Source: Arcuatula senhousia (taxonomy: Eukaryota > Mollusca > Bivalvia > Mytilida > Mytilidae). Taken from it: a stretch of 64,000 nt of DNA. Both the position numbers and the translations under genes were made by a program. The stretch spans positions 20,409,260 through 20,473,259 of the forward strand of contig OZ020313.1 in NCBI GenBank assembly GCA_963971305.1. Direction: 5' to 3'. Under the pieces are notes generated by a model that was not told the DNA's origin, did no database searches, and saw nothing but the letters and a program-made list of their open reading frames with translations. Below are positions 11,294 through 23,184 of this stretch, piece after piece (position 1 is the first letter of the stretch; every line of letters begins with the position of its first letter).

Positions 11294-14200
11294 TTACATC
11301 ATGCTACACGTCGACTTTTTAGAATGCAGTTTCAAACTGTTAACTATATCGTAGTGATTGTTGTTCTTTGCCACCCGTTTAGGAGTCAGTCCTCTGCATT
11401 TCTGTTTGATATCAGCGCCGTGCATAATAAGCTCTTCTGCTATTTCGGTAAATCCATTTTGACAAGAGACGTACAGAGGGGTAAGTTGCAACACAGTATA
11501 CCGTTCGTTTATACCGCTAAAACATTTAGAAAGAAGTTCCTTTACGACTGGCAGATGCCCCTCTTCACATGCTATATACAAGGGGGATTTATTGCTAGAG
11601 CTGTTCACAAAATTTAAATCGAGGACTTTTTCAGTTAGTATCTTAATTATATCCACGTGTCCGTTATAACACGCTTTGCATAGTGCATTTCTTAAATCAA
11701 CTTGATCATATTCGTAATGGTCAAGAAGAACTTTTAATATTTCCACACTACCAAGCATGCACGCAATCTCCATGGGCTTAAATGGATAACCTATAGTTAC
11801 ATCTGAACCTTTGGATATCAGTTGCTTTACGACATTAACATTTTTGCTCATACAAGCTTGACAGAGTATTGAAAATCCAGATTTGTTGACACTATTTACA
11901 TCTGCAGAATGATCTATCAAAATCTGTGTAATTTTGAAATATCCCATGTTTGCTGCAGCAAACAAAGCCGATTCTCCAAATTGATCACAAGCATTTACAT
12001 CTTTTGTGTGAGGTAAAAATTCTGCAACTGTTTGAAAATGTCCGTTTTGACAGGCGATTTGAAGTGGGCTTTTGCCTTGATAATCCAAGCAGCCGACATT
12101 TACAGAAGGAAGTTTACAAAGCTCGTTAACTATATTTGATTGTCCAAGTTCACAGGCAATGAACAGTGCTGATCTACCCATATTATCAACGGCATTGACA
12201 TCATCAGTGTATGGAAGAAGTTCTTTCAAGACGTCTATATGACCACTCTTACAGGCGGCATACAGCGGTGTTCTCCCTTTATAGTCAGTCTTGTTTGCAT
12301 TTTTACTACCTTGTAAAAGTTCTCGTACAACGGCAATATGACCTTCTTTACTTGCGTGCAACAACGGGGATTTTCCTTTAGCATCACATTGGTCAATGTT
12401 TACATTTTCGGCAATTAACAGTTTTACTGTCTGCACATGTCCAAAGTGACAGGCACATATAAATGGTGAATATCCATCTATATCAAAATAATCAATGCTG
12501 AACTGCAATAACTTAAATTCTTGAAGCAAACGTTCTACTATTGCCGTGTGACCATTGCGACTAGCTACACAAATAAGTGATACAAGGCCATTCTTGTCTA
12601 TGCTTATTTTTGGATGACTTATAAGCTCTTTAAAAATACTAACATATCCTTCTTGACATGTTACGTATAAGGGAGAGGGATTCTGGTCTGCAGTTAAATT
12701 CACATCCAAACAAGATTGTTTTAAAAGTTCAATTACTATATCGGTATGTCCCATACTACAAGCGGCAAACAGTGGAGATTCTCCTATTTCTGTGCATGCA
12801 TTTATTTTACAGTCTTTGTGCTTTAATAAAAGCTTCACTATGTCAAGGTATCCATTTTCGCATGCTATATAGAAAGGTGGTTGGCCATCTACTGAACACT
12901 GGTTTATGTCAACAGGCATTTGTAAAAGTTCTTTAACAATGTCGATATTGCCATTTTTACAAGCTATGCAAAGTGGGGGAACACCATTGCTACATTTATT
13001 TACATCTACGGAGGAGTGATGTAATAATTCTCGGACAACTTCGATGTTTCCTCTCAAGCAGGCCACAAACAACGGGCTTTTTCCCAAGTGATGCCCACCA
13101 TGGCATACATTTACATCCACGTTACAGTGCTCTAAAAGTTCTCGTACTACATCAGCTTTGTTGTAATAGCAAGCGGCATACAAAGGGGTTCCTCCCAAAT
13201 CCTTTCTTCTATTGATTTCAATGGAATTTCCTAATAATACCTTTACAATTTCAATGTGGCCTTTTTCACACGCTATATAAAATGGAGATGCTCCATTTAA
13301 CTTACATTTGTTTATATCAACCTTTCGCTGAAGCAAAATGTTTGCAAGTAGAGTGTTGCCTTTCAAACACACCAGATAAAAAGCTGTCCTTCCTTCATTG
13401 TCACTTGCATCAACATAAATATTAGGGTTTTCTAGTAGAACATTCACTGTCTCAATTCTGTTATAAAAACAAGCTGCCATTAAAGGCGTTGCCATAGTAT
13501 TTTTCCTTTGATTTATATCAACATCTGTGTGTTTTGATAATAATCGGACTAGATCTGTGTGGCCTTGTTCGGCAGCAATATAAATTGGTGAAATTCCCAT
13601 TTCATTGGTCCCAGTAATATTTACTTCATGTTCAAGAGCCCACAAGGCGTTGTCGACATGACCTTCTGAACAAATCTGTATCATAGCTGTAGATTTTGTG
13701 GTTAAATCTCCTACGTTGAAAAGTTCTCTACTGTTGTAGACAGAAGAATCAACAAGATTAGTAAATTTTTGCCTAAAAAGACCAGAACGCATATTTTCGT
13801 TTGAAAACACTTCTGTGACATACCCATCTTTCCAATCACTAATTATGCGATTTATGTATAAATCCTCGAGCTCATTAGGTACCTCTATACAGAATTTATC
13901 ACTTTGGCATCCCATTACGGCAAATCTCTCTCTAATAAATGCTGGCTTTGAATATTGTATGAAAAAGGTGACCATCTTATCTCCAATGTATTTACCTAAA
14001 AAATCAAACAATTTATCATGATGTATTCTTATTTTTCCTTCAACAGCAGAGATATAAACGTCTTGAAGTGTCAGTAAAGAATTAAGTATAACTCGTCCAG
14101 TTATCCCTTTTGTTAAACCACATTCAATTAATGCCTGCTCTATGACGGGTTGGTTTGGTGTTTGAAGCAAATCGTCTTCTTTTAATGAATTGTAATATAA

Positions 14201-14904
14201 AACACACACGACTAAACCACAATATTTTATCTTTCCCTCCTCTCCCTCAAGAGGTAAATTGTCCAAGTCTTTTTTCAGAACACCAAATGGGTTTTTGAAG
14301 AAGCCTTCAAGGTTAATGTTTTGTGTCTGAGTGCATATACGACATAGTAGAGGAAAGAAATCATATGAACATAACTCAATCTTCTCAAAATCATCCTTCA
14401 AATACATTCTTGCTAATCTTGTTTGTTCTTCAATTGTCATCCTTAAATCATTAGAATTTAAATTGCATTCGCATGTTTTGAAGAACGACAAATAAGACAT
14501 CCGTTCATCTCTGTAAACTTGCAACCTACAAGTGGCGATAATTTTACAACACTCGTCTTCTAATAAGGACGAAATTTCCTCTGACATGATTTTCCAATCA
14601 TTATAAAACTGCTTGTTAAGCGTGAATCGTCCACAAATGTCATCGATGACAAACAACATTTTTCTACCTGGTACGAAATAGTGTCGCAGGTCTTCTGGTT
14701 TACTGGCAGGTACAATGTAGTAACCAGAGCTTTTCATCTTTAACGCCACATGATGTGTGACAAATGTTTTACCAGTTCCAGAATTGCCAGTGACGACAAC
14801 ACAGCTATTCTCTTGTATACATTTCATGACTTCTCTGTAACCATTTGTATGTACAAACATCTTATCTGCTTCTTGCCACTTTGATATCCGCTTTTTAAAC
14901 TGCT
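11294..14904 (-). CDS. exon 4: nSTAND3-like NTPase plus about 24 ankyrin repeats
   Basis: The acceptor TTTATATTTCAG sits just before AGCAGTTTAAAAAGC; the first two bases complete Glu275. The NTPase opens with KWQEADKMFVHT, the usual lead-in of the nSTAND3 family, followed by Walker A, a DDICGRF Walker B extension and a TCRLQVY sensor-like strand. From about residue 678 each 33-35-residue unit follows the pattern G-x-(S/T)-P-L-(Y/F)-x-A-C-x-x-G-H-x-x-(I/V)-V-x-x-L-L. The final residues are a lysine/serine/cysteine-rich tail (KKSTCSMM). All repeats sit in a single uninterrupted exon. I estimate 24 repeats by eye; divergent first and last units could change this by one or two. Confidence 0.9.
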
Positions 14905-17900
14905 CTGAAATATAAACTTTACTTATAATAAGGCATGCAATGTCTTCAATGATAAATAAAAACGTAAAGAGTCTAATGGGTCCTAAATTTAATAAGCAAT
15001 TGCAAAAATATAAGTATTCATAAAGAAAACTGAAGCGCGTAAATAAATTAGCAATCATTTTTTGTCTAGATTTGGTGTAGTTTTTATTCTGTAGGTGCGA
15101 GTTGGTTTGGAACGTCTTCCCCTCTTTCATAGTGATGTCATCAGACAAAAGATATTTTTGCACCAATATCAAAAGAGAGATGCTTTACTTTTGTGGTCTC
15201 TGTGTAGTGAACAAATTAATCACACAGTACCAAAGTTGAACAAAAATAGGTGAATATCGGGATACCCACTGGAACCATCACATGAGAGGGCTATAAGATA
15301 TATCTTATTATGAGTGTGTGTGTGTGTGCGTGCGTGCGTGCGTGTGTCAACTACATGTATATCTCTTTTTCAAACTTCTGACACTCCATTGTCCCATTCG
15401 TACTTTATGGCTTCTTCAATCTGTTTCGGAAATATTTCAATATAAAAAACATCTTGCCCTCAATATATTAATATCTTTAGTAGTATAGCCAGGGTTAAGT
15501 TGCTCATAAACACATAGCAAATTAAATTCTAAGCCCAATCGTCCGTGGACGTAATGTAAAAAGTTAAATATACTGACTTATTACATTTTAGTATCAAGAC
15601 TTTAATGTAGAACCCTTCAGTTAAGACACAACTCAAGTGTTTTTACATTAATCATTGTATAGTAAAGAAGAACCAGATTCAGAATATAACAAGATTTTTA
15701 GGTTTTTAGGTTGTTAATGGAAAATTTATTTGTTTCAAATAAAGGTAATAACAAAATTATCGAACTTGGAGAATCAATCACAAATGTCCATAAGACAAAA
15801 CAAAACAAGGAAGACAAACCGGAAAAATTGAAGACCGCAATGGTCCTGACTTGGTACAGCCATTTCAAAAGAAATGGTGTGTTAAACCAGGTTTTAAGGC
15901 GCGCCAAACCTCCCCCTTCCATTGCGATCTTTGGGTCCGGTAGTTACACATGTGAAGACATATTAGGGATGAACGAAAGGAGTTGTATTTTACCATAGAT
16001 ACATGTATATAACCCAAGGGTTATTTACCTTGTACGTTTCGTGGTATTGCTTGATCTATCCCCGTCAGAAAGCGCTGATGCATTGCCTCTTCGCCTACAA
16101 GAAAACAAGAATAAAAAGCTTCGCCGAGCGCAGCATGACACGACCGCAACATGTTGAACCCTATACGTTTTAAGCCGAATATGAATAGTCAATTGCTCTA
16201 GACACATGCAGCCCATGGTTGACTTACAAAGTTCTTTGACACATGCAGCTTTTGGTGGACTTTCCATCCACATTTCACAAGAAATTCATTTTATTCAAAA
16301 GCAGACCAAAATACATAAAAATTACAAAAAATATCCCCCTTTTGGCCCCTTGGGATATTTGCTACCTTTCACTTTTGCCCCTCTTGACCGCTAACAACAA
16401 TTAGTAGGAGAGTGTCACAAAATCAATCATCTTTTTTTTCATTCTTTACTTGACAAGAACTAATGAGCCAAAAAAAAGTTTAAATGGGACTATAAATAAA
16501 AGATTCGATTTTGGCCGTTTTTGGCCCCTAACTTCATCCCTGAAAACAGAGGGATGTTGCAATAGTTAATCCTCTATTTTGTATTAACTACTTGACAAGA
16601 CTTAACATGCAAAATGGTTTTTTTTCCTAGCTTGTCGTAAGAGGCGACTAAGGGTCTTGGGATTCTGACGTCGGGTCAGTGCTCAGCCCACAGAGCGACC
16701 AAGTGTGTACCCTAGGTGGCTGAATAGGGTGGCCCTCGTCCGCGGGGGTTGTCAGGTCTATAATACGGAAACCCTGACCGCCGACCATAGTAGGCCAACG
16801 TGTATGGAGAGTGCCACGCTTCATGCACGTAAAAGACCCCTTTGTGGACCGCCAAGTAGTGCACCACATAGGCTAAATTTTCCGCCCCTACCCACCTCTC
16901 CCCTTTTCCTGTGGTTCTTCAAAATTTACCGGTATCCCTCCCCCATATTTCATTCATCATCATCATTTCATGTTCATTTTATCACCCTTTTCATGTTCAT
17001 CGCCTGTAAATAACCTATATAGCGTTGCACGGGCGTAAAACACCAACTCACTCACTCACTCACTCACTCACTCACTCACTCACTCACTGTTTTTTTTTTC
17101 AAAATCGGACCAGAATTAATAAAAAAAAGTTGCATTTTTGCCCCCTTAAATTAAAGACTAAGACCCGAAAAATCAATACTACATATGGTTTGGTGGCAAG
17201 GCATATCATGGTCATATTTTTTGGCCCCTAATTTGTAAACTTATAGAGGGGGACCAAAAATCAATCGCATTCATTCTTTATGGTATGAAACATTATTGTA
17301 CAATTTCACATAATTTGGTAAACCAGAACAAAAGATATTGTGGGAACAAACAAAAAAGTAGCATTGTTTGTCCCTTTTTGGTCCCTTTTTATAAACGAAA
17401 AAAGAGGGGACCATCAAAATCAATCCCATGCATCTTTTTATGGAACATCAATGTCAAATTTCATACCAATCGGATAACAAGAACTAAAGATAGTGTGGGA
17501 ACACTAAAGTTAAAAGACGACGCAGACGACTACGACACGGCGACAGCATCATACCATTTTACGTCTGCAATTATATTTGCGGTCGTATAAAAAGTTACAA
17601 TAAACAGGAATATGATAGTGCTTCTTTGATATTTGTAATATGATTGAATTTACTTCTTTGCTTCTTACTAGTCATTACTCGGTTTTCCTATCCAAGGCAT
17701 AGGTAAATGTTAGTCATAAAACGTTTGTGGTTTTGTTGTTCTATTATTTTCATATTCATATAGTAGTATTTGGCATTTTCAAAGTTTTAAGTAAGGGCGC
17801 CTCTGGTGAGTCTTAAAAAGACAAAACGCGCGTCAGGCGTAGCAAAACTTATTGCCTTGAACTTTTTGTAAGTTTTATATCTTTAACATATTTAAAGGTG

Positions 17901-20900
17901 AGCTTTAACCATCTCCCACCATTCAATGGGGAAAAAATCTCCCACTATAAAAAAGCAATCATGACTTTACCTTGCCTTATCAACTTTAACTCGGTGCAGT
18001 TGATTGTAGTTGTATCTATTCTATCTGCCAGTTCAGCATAGACTCCAGTTTCTCTCAAGACGTCTAGAAAGCCATGGTATGAGCAGGAGTCCCTTCGCAG
18101 TAGCTTGGTTAACAACCGTCGGCAACTTTCACTTCTTGTCAACCCTGTAGAACATATTTCTTCTTGGTCCTCTATAGTGACGATATCTCTTTCTATGAGT
18201 AAGTCACACACTGAACCAGTACAATCCACCCCCTGGACGATGGTCTTGAAGTTCTTTTGTAGTCTTGCTTTCAGGTAATCTTTTCCTTAAAATAATAAAG
18301 ATATTCGTGACAAAGGATAAACACGAAAAACAATAAGAATACAGCTATTACTAGTTTTTTTGGGAAAAAATGCAGTCTATTTTCCTTATTACCATTTTTC
18401 GTGTATGAGACCTTGAAAAAATCTTAAAATGTTTAATACATGATTTCTTATTATATAAAAAGCTTGGTTAGATTTACAAATAAATGTACAACAAACCGCT
18501 CAACGGTTTTTTATGTCCTGTTGGAATACGATTCAAGCGTACAAGCCATAAATGATAAAAATCTAACCTTTGCCCTCCATTGATGCAAAATCTTTCACAT
18601 CATCTAATTCGTTAGATTGGGACATTCTTTGTTCTACAGAAATGTCCCTCTGCAAATCGTCTTCTTCATCGGGAAACTTAATCTGTCTTTGATGAAACAG
18701 TCTTGGTTCCAATCTTTTCATTCTTTTGACGATATTTTGAATATCTACGTTCTGCTTGTCGGTTTTTTCCATGATATGACCAAAAAGACCAAATGTATTA
18801 TATGGTCTGTCAATTAGTATATCTAGTAGAATCTTATTCCTTTCCGTTTGTGAAGGCGGGCCTACTATTTCCTCCCTATCCCCAGGCGACATGACTAGCT
18901 TGGATATCAGCTCGTCTAAAACTGACTTATCTAACACACTGTTGGCTATGATCTCCTTTTGAAATCCGACCAATGGTTTGTGCCATGGTTCTACAAAAAG
19001 ATAAATCTGAAAATAACATTCTCATTGAAAAAAATAAATGACTGACTGACTGGCTTACTTGACTGATTGACTAACTGACTGACTGGGAAGTTTACAAAAA
19101 GGCAGAGCAAGCAGGCAAATTAAATCATTACTGGGGCTTGTTTAGGTGGTATCAATATCCCTATTCAAAGGTAAGTAACAAACAAGGAAACGCATCCCAC
19201 CATATGGGACCCTTACCATAAGCTGCATACCAAATATCAAAAGCCTAAAACAAGTAATAGCTTAGAAATCTGTAACGAAATAATTTTCATTTTTAAAAAA
19301 AAAATCTTAAGTCATGGCTCGTTAAACAAGAAGTAGGTACGCGACAAACCTGGAAACGCATCCCCCATATGGGACCCCTATCTCAAGCTGCATACCAAAT
19401 ATCAAAAGCCTACGAATAGTAATAGCTAAGAAATCTGTTTCGAAAAATTTTCCTTTTTTGACCCTTGAGCTAGTTAAACAGGAAGTAGGTTAGCGACAGA
19501 CCTGGAAACTCATCCCATCATATGGGACCCAGGCGCGTACGCCACCCGTACGCAAAAAACGCAGTTGCGAACACATGGTCAAATCAGCAAAAAATACTGT
19601 TTTTAAATAAAATTTAGCAAAACATCTTCCCCTTTCTCCACTGGCCACTATCACCTCCTACAGAATTGTTGATAAAAAATTACATTTTTTTACCAACCTA
19701 TGTCATGTAAGTAAAAATAACTGTCAAAGGGCACACTTTTCGATTCCAAAATAAATAAAGAAGATTTAAACTAGAGCTAAGCCCTCCATACGTTGTTAGG
19801 AGGCTTTTCAATTTTGTTATTTACAATCTGTTTATACATGTACCTCCGCTTGAAAGTTTATATGTAACTACTTTTGATAGGGTGAATCATTGTACGCACG
19901 CCCGTTAGCCGTGCACCCAATATCCTAGGGTACCGTTTCCTAATCCTCAACTCATACACATGGGTTTTCGTAAACTCAGTTTACACAATCTTTGTAACTT
20001 AATGTAGCTGTGCATCTCCCATGTTGAAAGTTCGTCTACTTTATCATAGGAGTGCGAGTGGTTCTTACATGTATTTGTGTGCAGTTTTCCATTTTTATTA
20101 AGTATTAAAGGGGTATAAAAATTTCAAAATCCATAACACCAAGATAAAGCCATGGCCAGGGGATCGAAATCCCGTATTTTCAGTATACCAGCACATAAAT
20201 GTGACATGATGTTTCTTATAAATATTGGACATGATCAAAGTGCCCATAAACATGTAAAGGATCACAAAATTCCATAAGGACAGAACACAGCTACAGCTAG
20301 GAGTAAGACCGAGTAACATAAACATTGTGATTTCAGTGACTCTCTACCCCCTCCACATCTTTTTTAGGCCTACATAAAAATTATATGCATTGCTTTAACT
20401 TGAAAATATAAATTCAAAAATAAATTTGTTGACTTGTTTAATTATAAATACATGTAAAATCGTTTTTGGCATTTTAAATGAAACATAAAAAAAAATACCG
20501 TCTTGAGCACAAACATTCATAGGTCAAGCATCTCTACAGTATAGAAAACTTAAAGCCATGACTACAGAGTTCTAATTTCTTATGAAATTAAACAACTATA
20601 CAAAAATTGTCGATTTCATTTAAGTTTGTATTCAGGGACCGACCAGGCATTGTTTTTTTTCTGATTTTGCTTTCGCGCAAGGAAAAACTATTTATTTATT
20701 TTTCAAATAGAAGATGAGATTTAGAATAAGTGTATACGACACAACCTACATATATAATAAGTGGAAATTTAAAAAACAACCAGCAGCCTTCAATGTTGGC
20801 ATTTTTTTTTCATAATAAGCATTATTTTATATATCAGGAAGAAACCTTTTGCAAAGTATTTTTTTCCTATAAACTTCAGCTGCCAGAATATTTTTTTTAG

Positions 20901-22967
20901 GAAAAACCAAGTAAAATGCTCGGTTCCTTATCACGGAAAACATTTTATTGCCCCTTTTTGGTCCCTAATTTCTAAATGAATAATGGGGGACCCCAAAATC
21001 AATCCAATTCATCCTTTTATGGCATAAAACATTATAGTAAGATTCAACAGCATTTCGGTTAACCAGAACAAAAAGTTATTGTGGGGACAGACAAAAACGT
21101 AGTATTGTGGCCCCTTTATGCCCCCTAATTTCTTAACGAAATAGAGGGACCCTCAAAATCAACCCCATCCATTCTTTTATGGTAAGGAACATCATTGTCA
21201 AATTTCATAGGGGCGTGAGTAATTGTGCTAACTGATTATACGAGTACTTTTATTATATACTCAGTAACACAAATAACGCACCACTTCTTTCCTTCCAGGA
21301 TTCTTTTAAAATTTTGAAAATTTTATCAATTCTTTTATGCTTAATGATAAATCAAACCAAATTCAATAAAAATCCTAGCCATTATTTCTGAAATTGGCAA
21401 CAGTGCGCTTACGGCATGAACTTTTGACAAAGAAGTCGAAAAAAAAAACAAAGTCTATAAGATTTATCAATTCAAAAATGCATGTTTCTGAAAAGTTTGG
21501 GCAGTATTTGTGAAATTTAAGCTTTGTCCCCCGTTTTCTGGTTACACTTTTGAATAAGCATCAGATTTTCTCAAAAATTGTGAATTTTTATTTTTGGGTG
21601 TAAAATCTCATTTTTAGAAATTTAAAAATGAACAATCAAATTCTTTAAAATTTGCAGAGAATGGTGTTAATGACATCATACACGCTGTATCAAAACCCCA
21701 GATCATTCCGACGACTACTTTAAGAGATATTTGCTATTAAACTTTTGTCAAAAGAAAGGTCAATGGAATTGGAGCTGCGTTTCTTATGTTGTTTAGTATA
21801 TATTCAAATATATAACCAAGTGAAGTAAGGCCATCAAACATAGTAAATAAATATGTCGGAAGTCGCCATTCATCCATTCTGTTTACAAATAAATTTATGC
21901 GGTCATTTACCTGGTGACTTGTTCAGAAATATTTATATGCGAGCGAAGCGAAGCTCACTATTGTACAGAGTCTGCCAAATTGCACGAGGCTCAAAATACG
22001 ATGGTTGAAAATAAATTCTGTCTCGCTACTCGGAATGCATTGGGAATTTACGAAAATACCGGGTCTCGCGTTAGCGAGATTCTTTATTTTCGCTTATTTA
22101 TTTACAAACGGTAACAAAACAAAACATTTTCTTGTTGTTAATGACAATAACTTGCTCAATAAATAATAACTATCTAACGAACGAACACTAGTTGTTTTGT
22201 TTTTACAGAAAAATGGCTTTCTCTCGCGAGAATTCGTGACCTTTTACCCATAGTGCTTATATAGTCATGCGCAGTAAAATGGTGGGAGTTCTGTCAATCA
22301 ATTTACGAAACTTTTCATAACACAGATTCATTAAAATAAAGTGATCAGCAACTGTTTTTCTACAAATGTATGATAATTTAGTCCTACCTGGTCTGAAAAT
22401 AAAATCCTAATCCATCCTTATCCTATGTGGTCCCTCAAACTGACAAAGTTAAATGATCATTTGGATACGTCGTCATTTTCCACTAGGTTTCTAAATCAAT
22501 TTTTTGCAGACAGTACTTGGCAATTATAGATACGGGTATACAAAAAATATAACAAAACCTGGCAGAAGAGCGGTGACATTTTGATGTCGTCTGCTTGTCG
22601 AATGATATGATGTGACTGAAGGATCGATTAAGTTATGGATGATGTTGTCCCGGCCGCAAACCATATTTTTGCGTTTTTACGGATAATACATTTTTTTCAA
22701 ATAAATTATTAAATTTTTATCCAAAAGTGGACCCTCTTAGCTATTGATCCAGCCGAGGGTATTTTGACATTTTTTCCAGATCCAATTAAGTTTAAACCTA
22801 GTTTTGGTTGCACCTATTATATTGATTTTGTATCTTCGCGAGCTTTTAGGGCAGAGCCATTATCATATTATGATGACCCTACCTTGATATATTTCATCCG
22901 TGGGGGTTGATGGTGGTTGTGGTAGATACTCCGCTAGGTCCTCATACGTGTGCTCATCCTCCTCCAT
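11294..22967 (-). CDS. CARD-CARD-STAND NTPase-ankyrin repeat protein (four coding exons)
   Basis: The gene is joined from 22967-22883, 18990-18568, 18285-17971 and 14904-11294, about 1477 residues. Each intron begins GT, ends AG, and all three junctions are phase 1, completing Glu29, Gly170 and Glu275. Order: tyrosine-rich acidic leader (1-28), first CARD (about 36-118), acidic linker, second CARD (about 172-262), P-loop NTPase (Walker A TGNSGTGKT 313-321, Walker B LFVIDD 358-363, IIATCR 396-401), a helical/winged region, then about 24 ankyrin repeats (about 678-1470). CARDs recruit other CARDs, STAND NTPases switch oligomeric state with nucleotide, and ankyrin arrays bind ligands, so a cytosolic sensor or apoptosis/immune scaffold is the likely role. 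The family is large in molluscs. Exact signalling partners and ligand are unknown. A run-on reading of exon 4 from an ATG at 15172 is intronic and was rejected. Confidence 0.85.
15311..15352. repeat. (TG)n/(TGCG)n microsatellite
   Basis: A short run of GTGTGTGTGTGTGCGTGCGTGCGTGCGTGTG-type sequence lies within intron 3. Confidence 0.9.
15735..15950. repeat. dispersed ~220-bp repeat
   Basis: It shares ordered short words with 6340-6530 and 8425-8620, such as the segment around 'gaagaccgcaatggtcctga' and 'ccattgcgatcttt'. Function and class are unknown. Confidence 0.45.
16115..17592 (-). mobile_element. family A element, copy 2, interrupted by a SINE-like insertion
   Basis: The plus strand starts with AAAGCTTCGCCGAGCGCAGC and a CGACCGCAA motif and ends with TTTGCGGTCGTATAAAAAGT. 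Seen on the minus strand the order is palindromic end, GTC-rich repeat, GGGGCC-A blocks, 'tgcatgtgtc' and terminal AGCTTTTT. The element is split by 16628-17092, and the two halves resume in register around the poly-T at 16618/17090. Confidence 0.75.
16628..17092 (+). mobile_element. dispersed SINE-like repeat, copy 2, with (CTCA)n tail
   Basis: It matches 4160-4585 along its length (shared words include GTCAGTGCTCAGCCCACAGA-like text and CACCACATAGGCTAAATTTT). The 3' end is CGCCTGTAAATAACCTATAT, then the GGGCGTAAAACACCAACTCA segment, then about ten CTCA units (17048-17089). It is inserted in a family A element. A third, tail-only copy lies at 29695-29748. Confidence 0.7.
17971..18285 (-). 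CDS. exon 3: second CARD
   Basis: The acceptor TTATTTTAAG precedes GAAAAGATTACC; the first two bases complete Gly170. The encoded domain starts KDYLKARLQKNF and has the six-helix CARD pattern with hydrophobic blocks CDLLIERDIVT, EEICST, SCRRLLTKLLRR and FLDVLRETGVYAELADRI. The donor CAAG|GTAAAG leaves one base of Glu275. It is 315 nt and symmetric (phase 1 to phase 1), so it could be skipped without a frameshift. Confidence 0.85.
18568..18990 (-). CDS. exon 2: first CARD plus acidic linker
   Basis: The acceptor CTTTTTGTAG precedes AACCATGGCAC. The product continues EPWHKPLVGFQKEIIANS and holds a CARD-type helical bundle (VLDELISKLVMSPGDREEI, then NKILLDILIDRP, FGLFGHIMEKTD). A polar linker rich in Asp/Glu/Ser follows and ends MEGK at the donor AAAG|GTTAGA. 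Length is 423 nt, also phase 1 to phase 1. Confidence 0.85.
19115..19540. repeat. degenerate tandem units of about 170-190 bp
   Basis: The phrase 'ctgcataccaaatatcaaaagcct' with 'aatagctaagaaatctg' recurs with 'gacaaacctggaaacgcatccc' between. A related array lies at 41870-42260. Confidence 0.6.
20940..21215 (-). mobile_element. family A fragment
   Basis: Blocks such as 'cccctttttggtccctaatttctaaatg' and 'ggcataaaacatta' match interior parts of the copies at 9645 and 16115. Both ends are missing. Confidence 0.55.
22883..22967 (-). CDS. exon 1: start codon and tyrosine-rich leader
   Basis: The ATG at 22967 is preceded by AAG and followed by G, a good Kozak context. It encodes 28 residues, MEEDEHTYEDLAEYLPQPPS plus TPTDEIYQ, then a donor (CAAG|GTAGGG) whose last G joins the AA of exon 2. 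The leader has three tyrosines in acidic or proline-containing contexts (YEDL, YLPQ, IYQEP), which resemble SH2-docking sites. An upstream in-frame ATG at 23045 lies almost at the TATA box and is unlikely to be in the mRNA. Confidence 0.75.
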
Positions 22968-23045
22968 CTTAAAAACAGGACGAGCGGGAAACCACTTTAC
23001 GCCTATATGCGTATATGATAGGTCATAAGTGTGTATCAACCACAT

Positions 23046-23054
23046 CCTTATATA
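23046..23054 (-). promoter_or_regulatory. TATA box of the CARD/STAND/ankyrin gene
   Basis: TATATAAGG on the minus strand begins 87 bases before the ATG at 22967. A start site 30 bases downstream would leave a 5' UTR of about 55 bases with no further intron required. Confidence 0.5.
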
Positions 23055-23184
23055 AACTATTACATTTTTCGCTTTATGACTAGATCGTATGATGATATCA
23101 TTTGTACAGTAAATTATGTGATATGTTCTGCTTGCTTCGTTGGCTCACAGTCAGTAGTCCGATCACCAAAGGATTTACTTTGCG

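Larger units (their letters stand above)
14905..17970 (-). other. intron 3 of the CARD/STAND/ankyrin gene
   Basis: The donor CAAG|GTAAAG at 17971/17970 pairs with the acceptor at 14905. The intron contains a GT/GC simple repeat (15311-15352), a dispersed ~220-bp repeat (15735-15950) and a family A element (16115-17592) that itself holds a SINE-like insertion. Confidence 0.8.
18991..22882 (-). other. intron 1 of the CARD/STAND/ankyrin gene
   Basis: It is bounded by CAAG|GTAGGG (22883/22882) and TTGTAG (18991). It contains a (TGAC)n simple repeat (19038-19085), degenerate ~170-bp tandem units (19115-19540) and a family A fragment (20940-21215). No extra exon is needed, because the flanking exons join in frame. 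Confidence 0.75.

Noticed and set aside
11267..11617. Plus-strand ORF over the end of the ankyrin gene
   Set aside because: It is an antisense shadow of the ankyrin repeats.
14905..15172. Continuous reading of the ankyrin protein from an ATG at 15172
   Set aside because: The first ~90 codons are hydrophobic and unlike the family, and a good acceptor at 14905 joins the NTPase lead-in to the CARD exon in phase.
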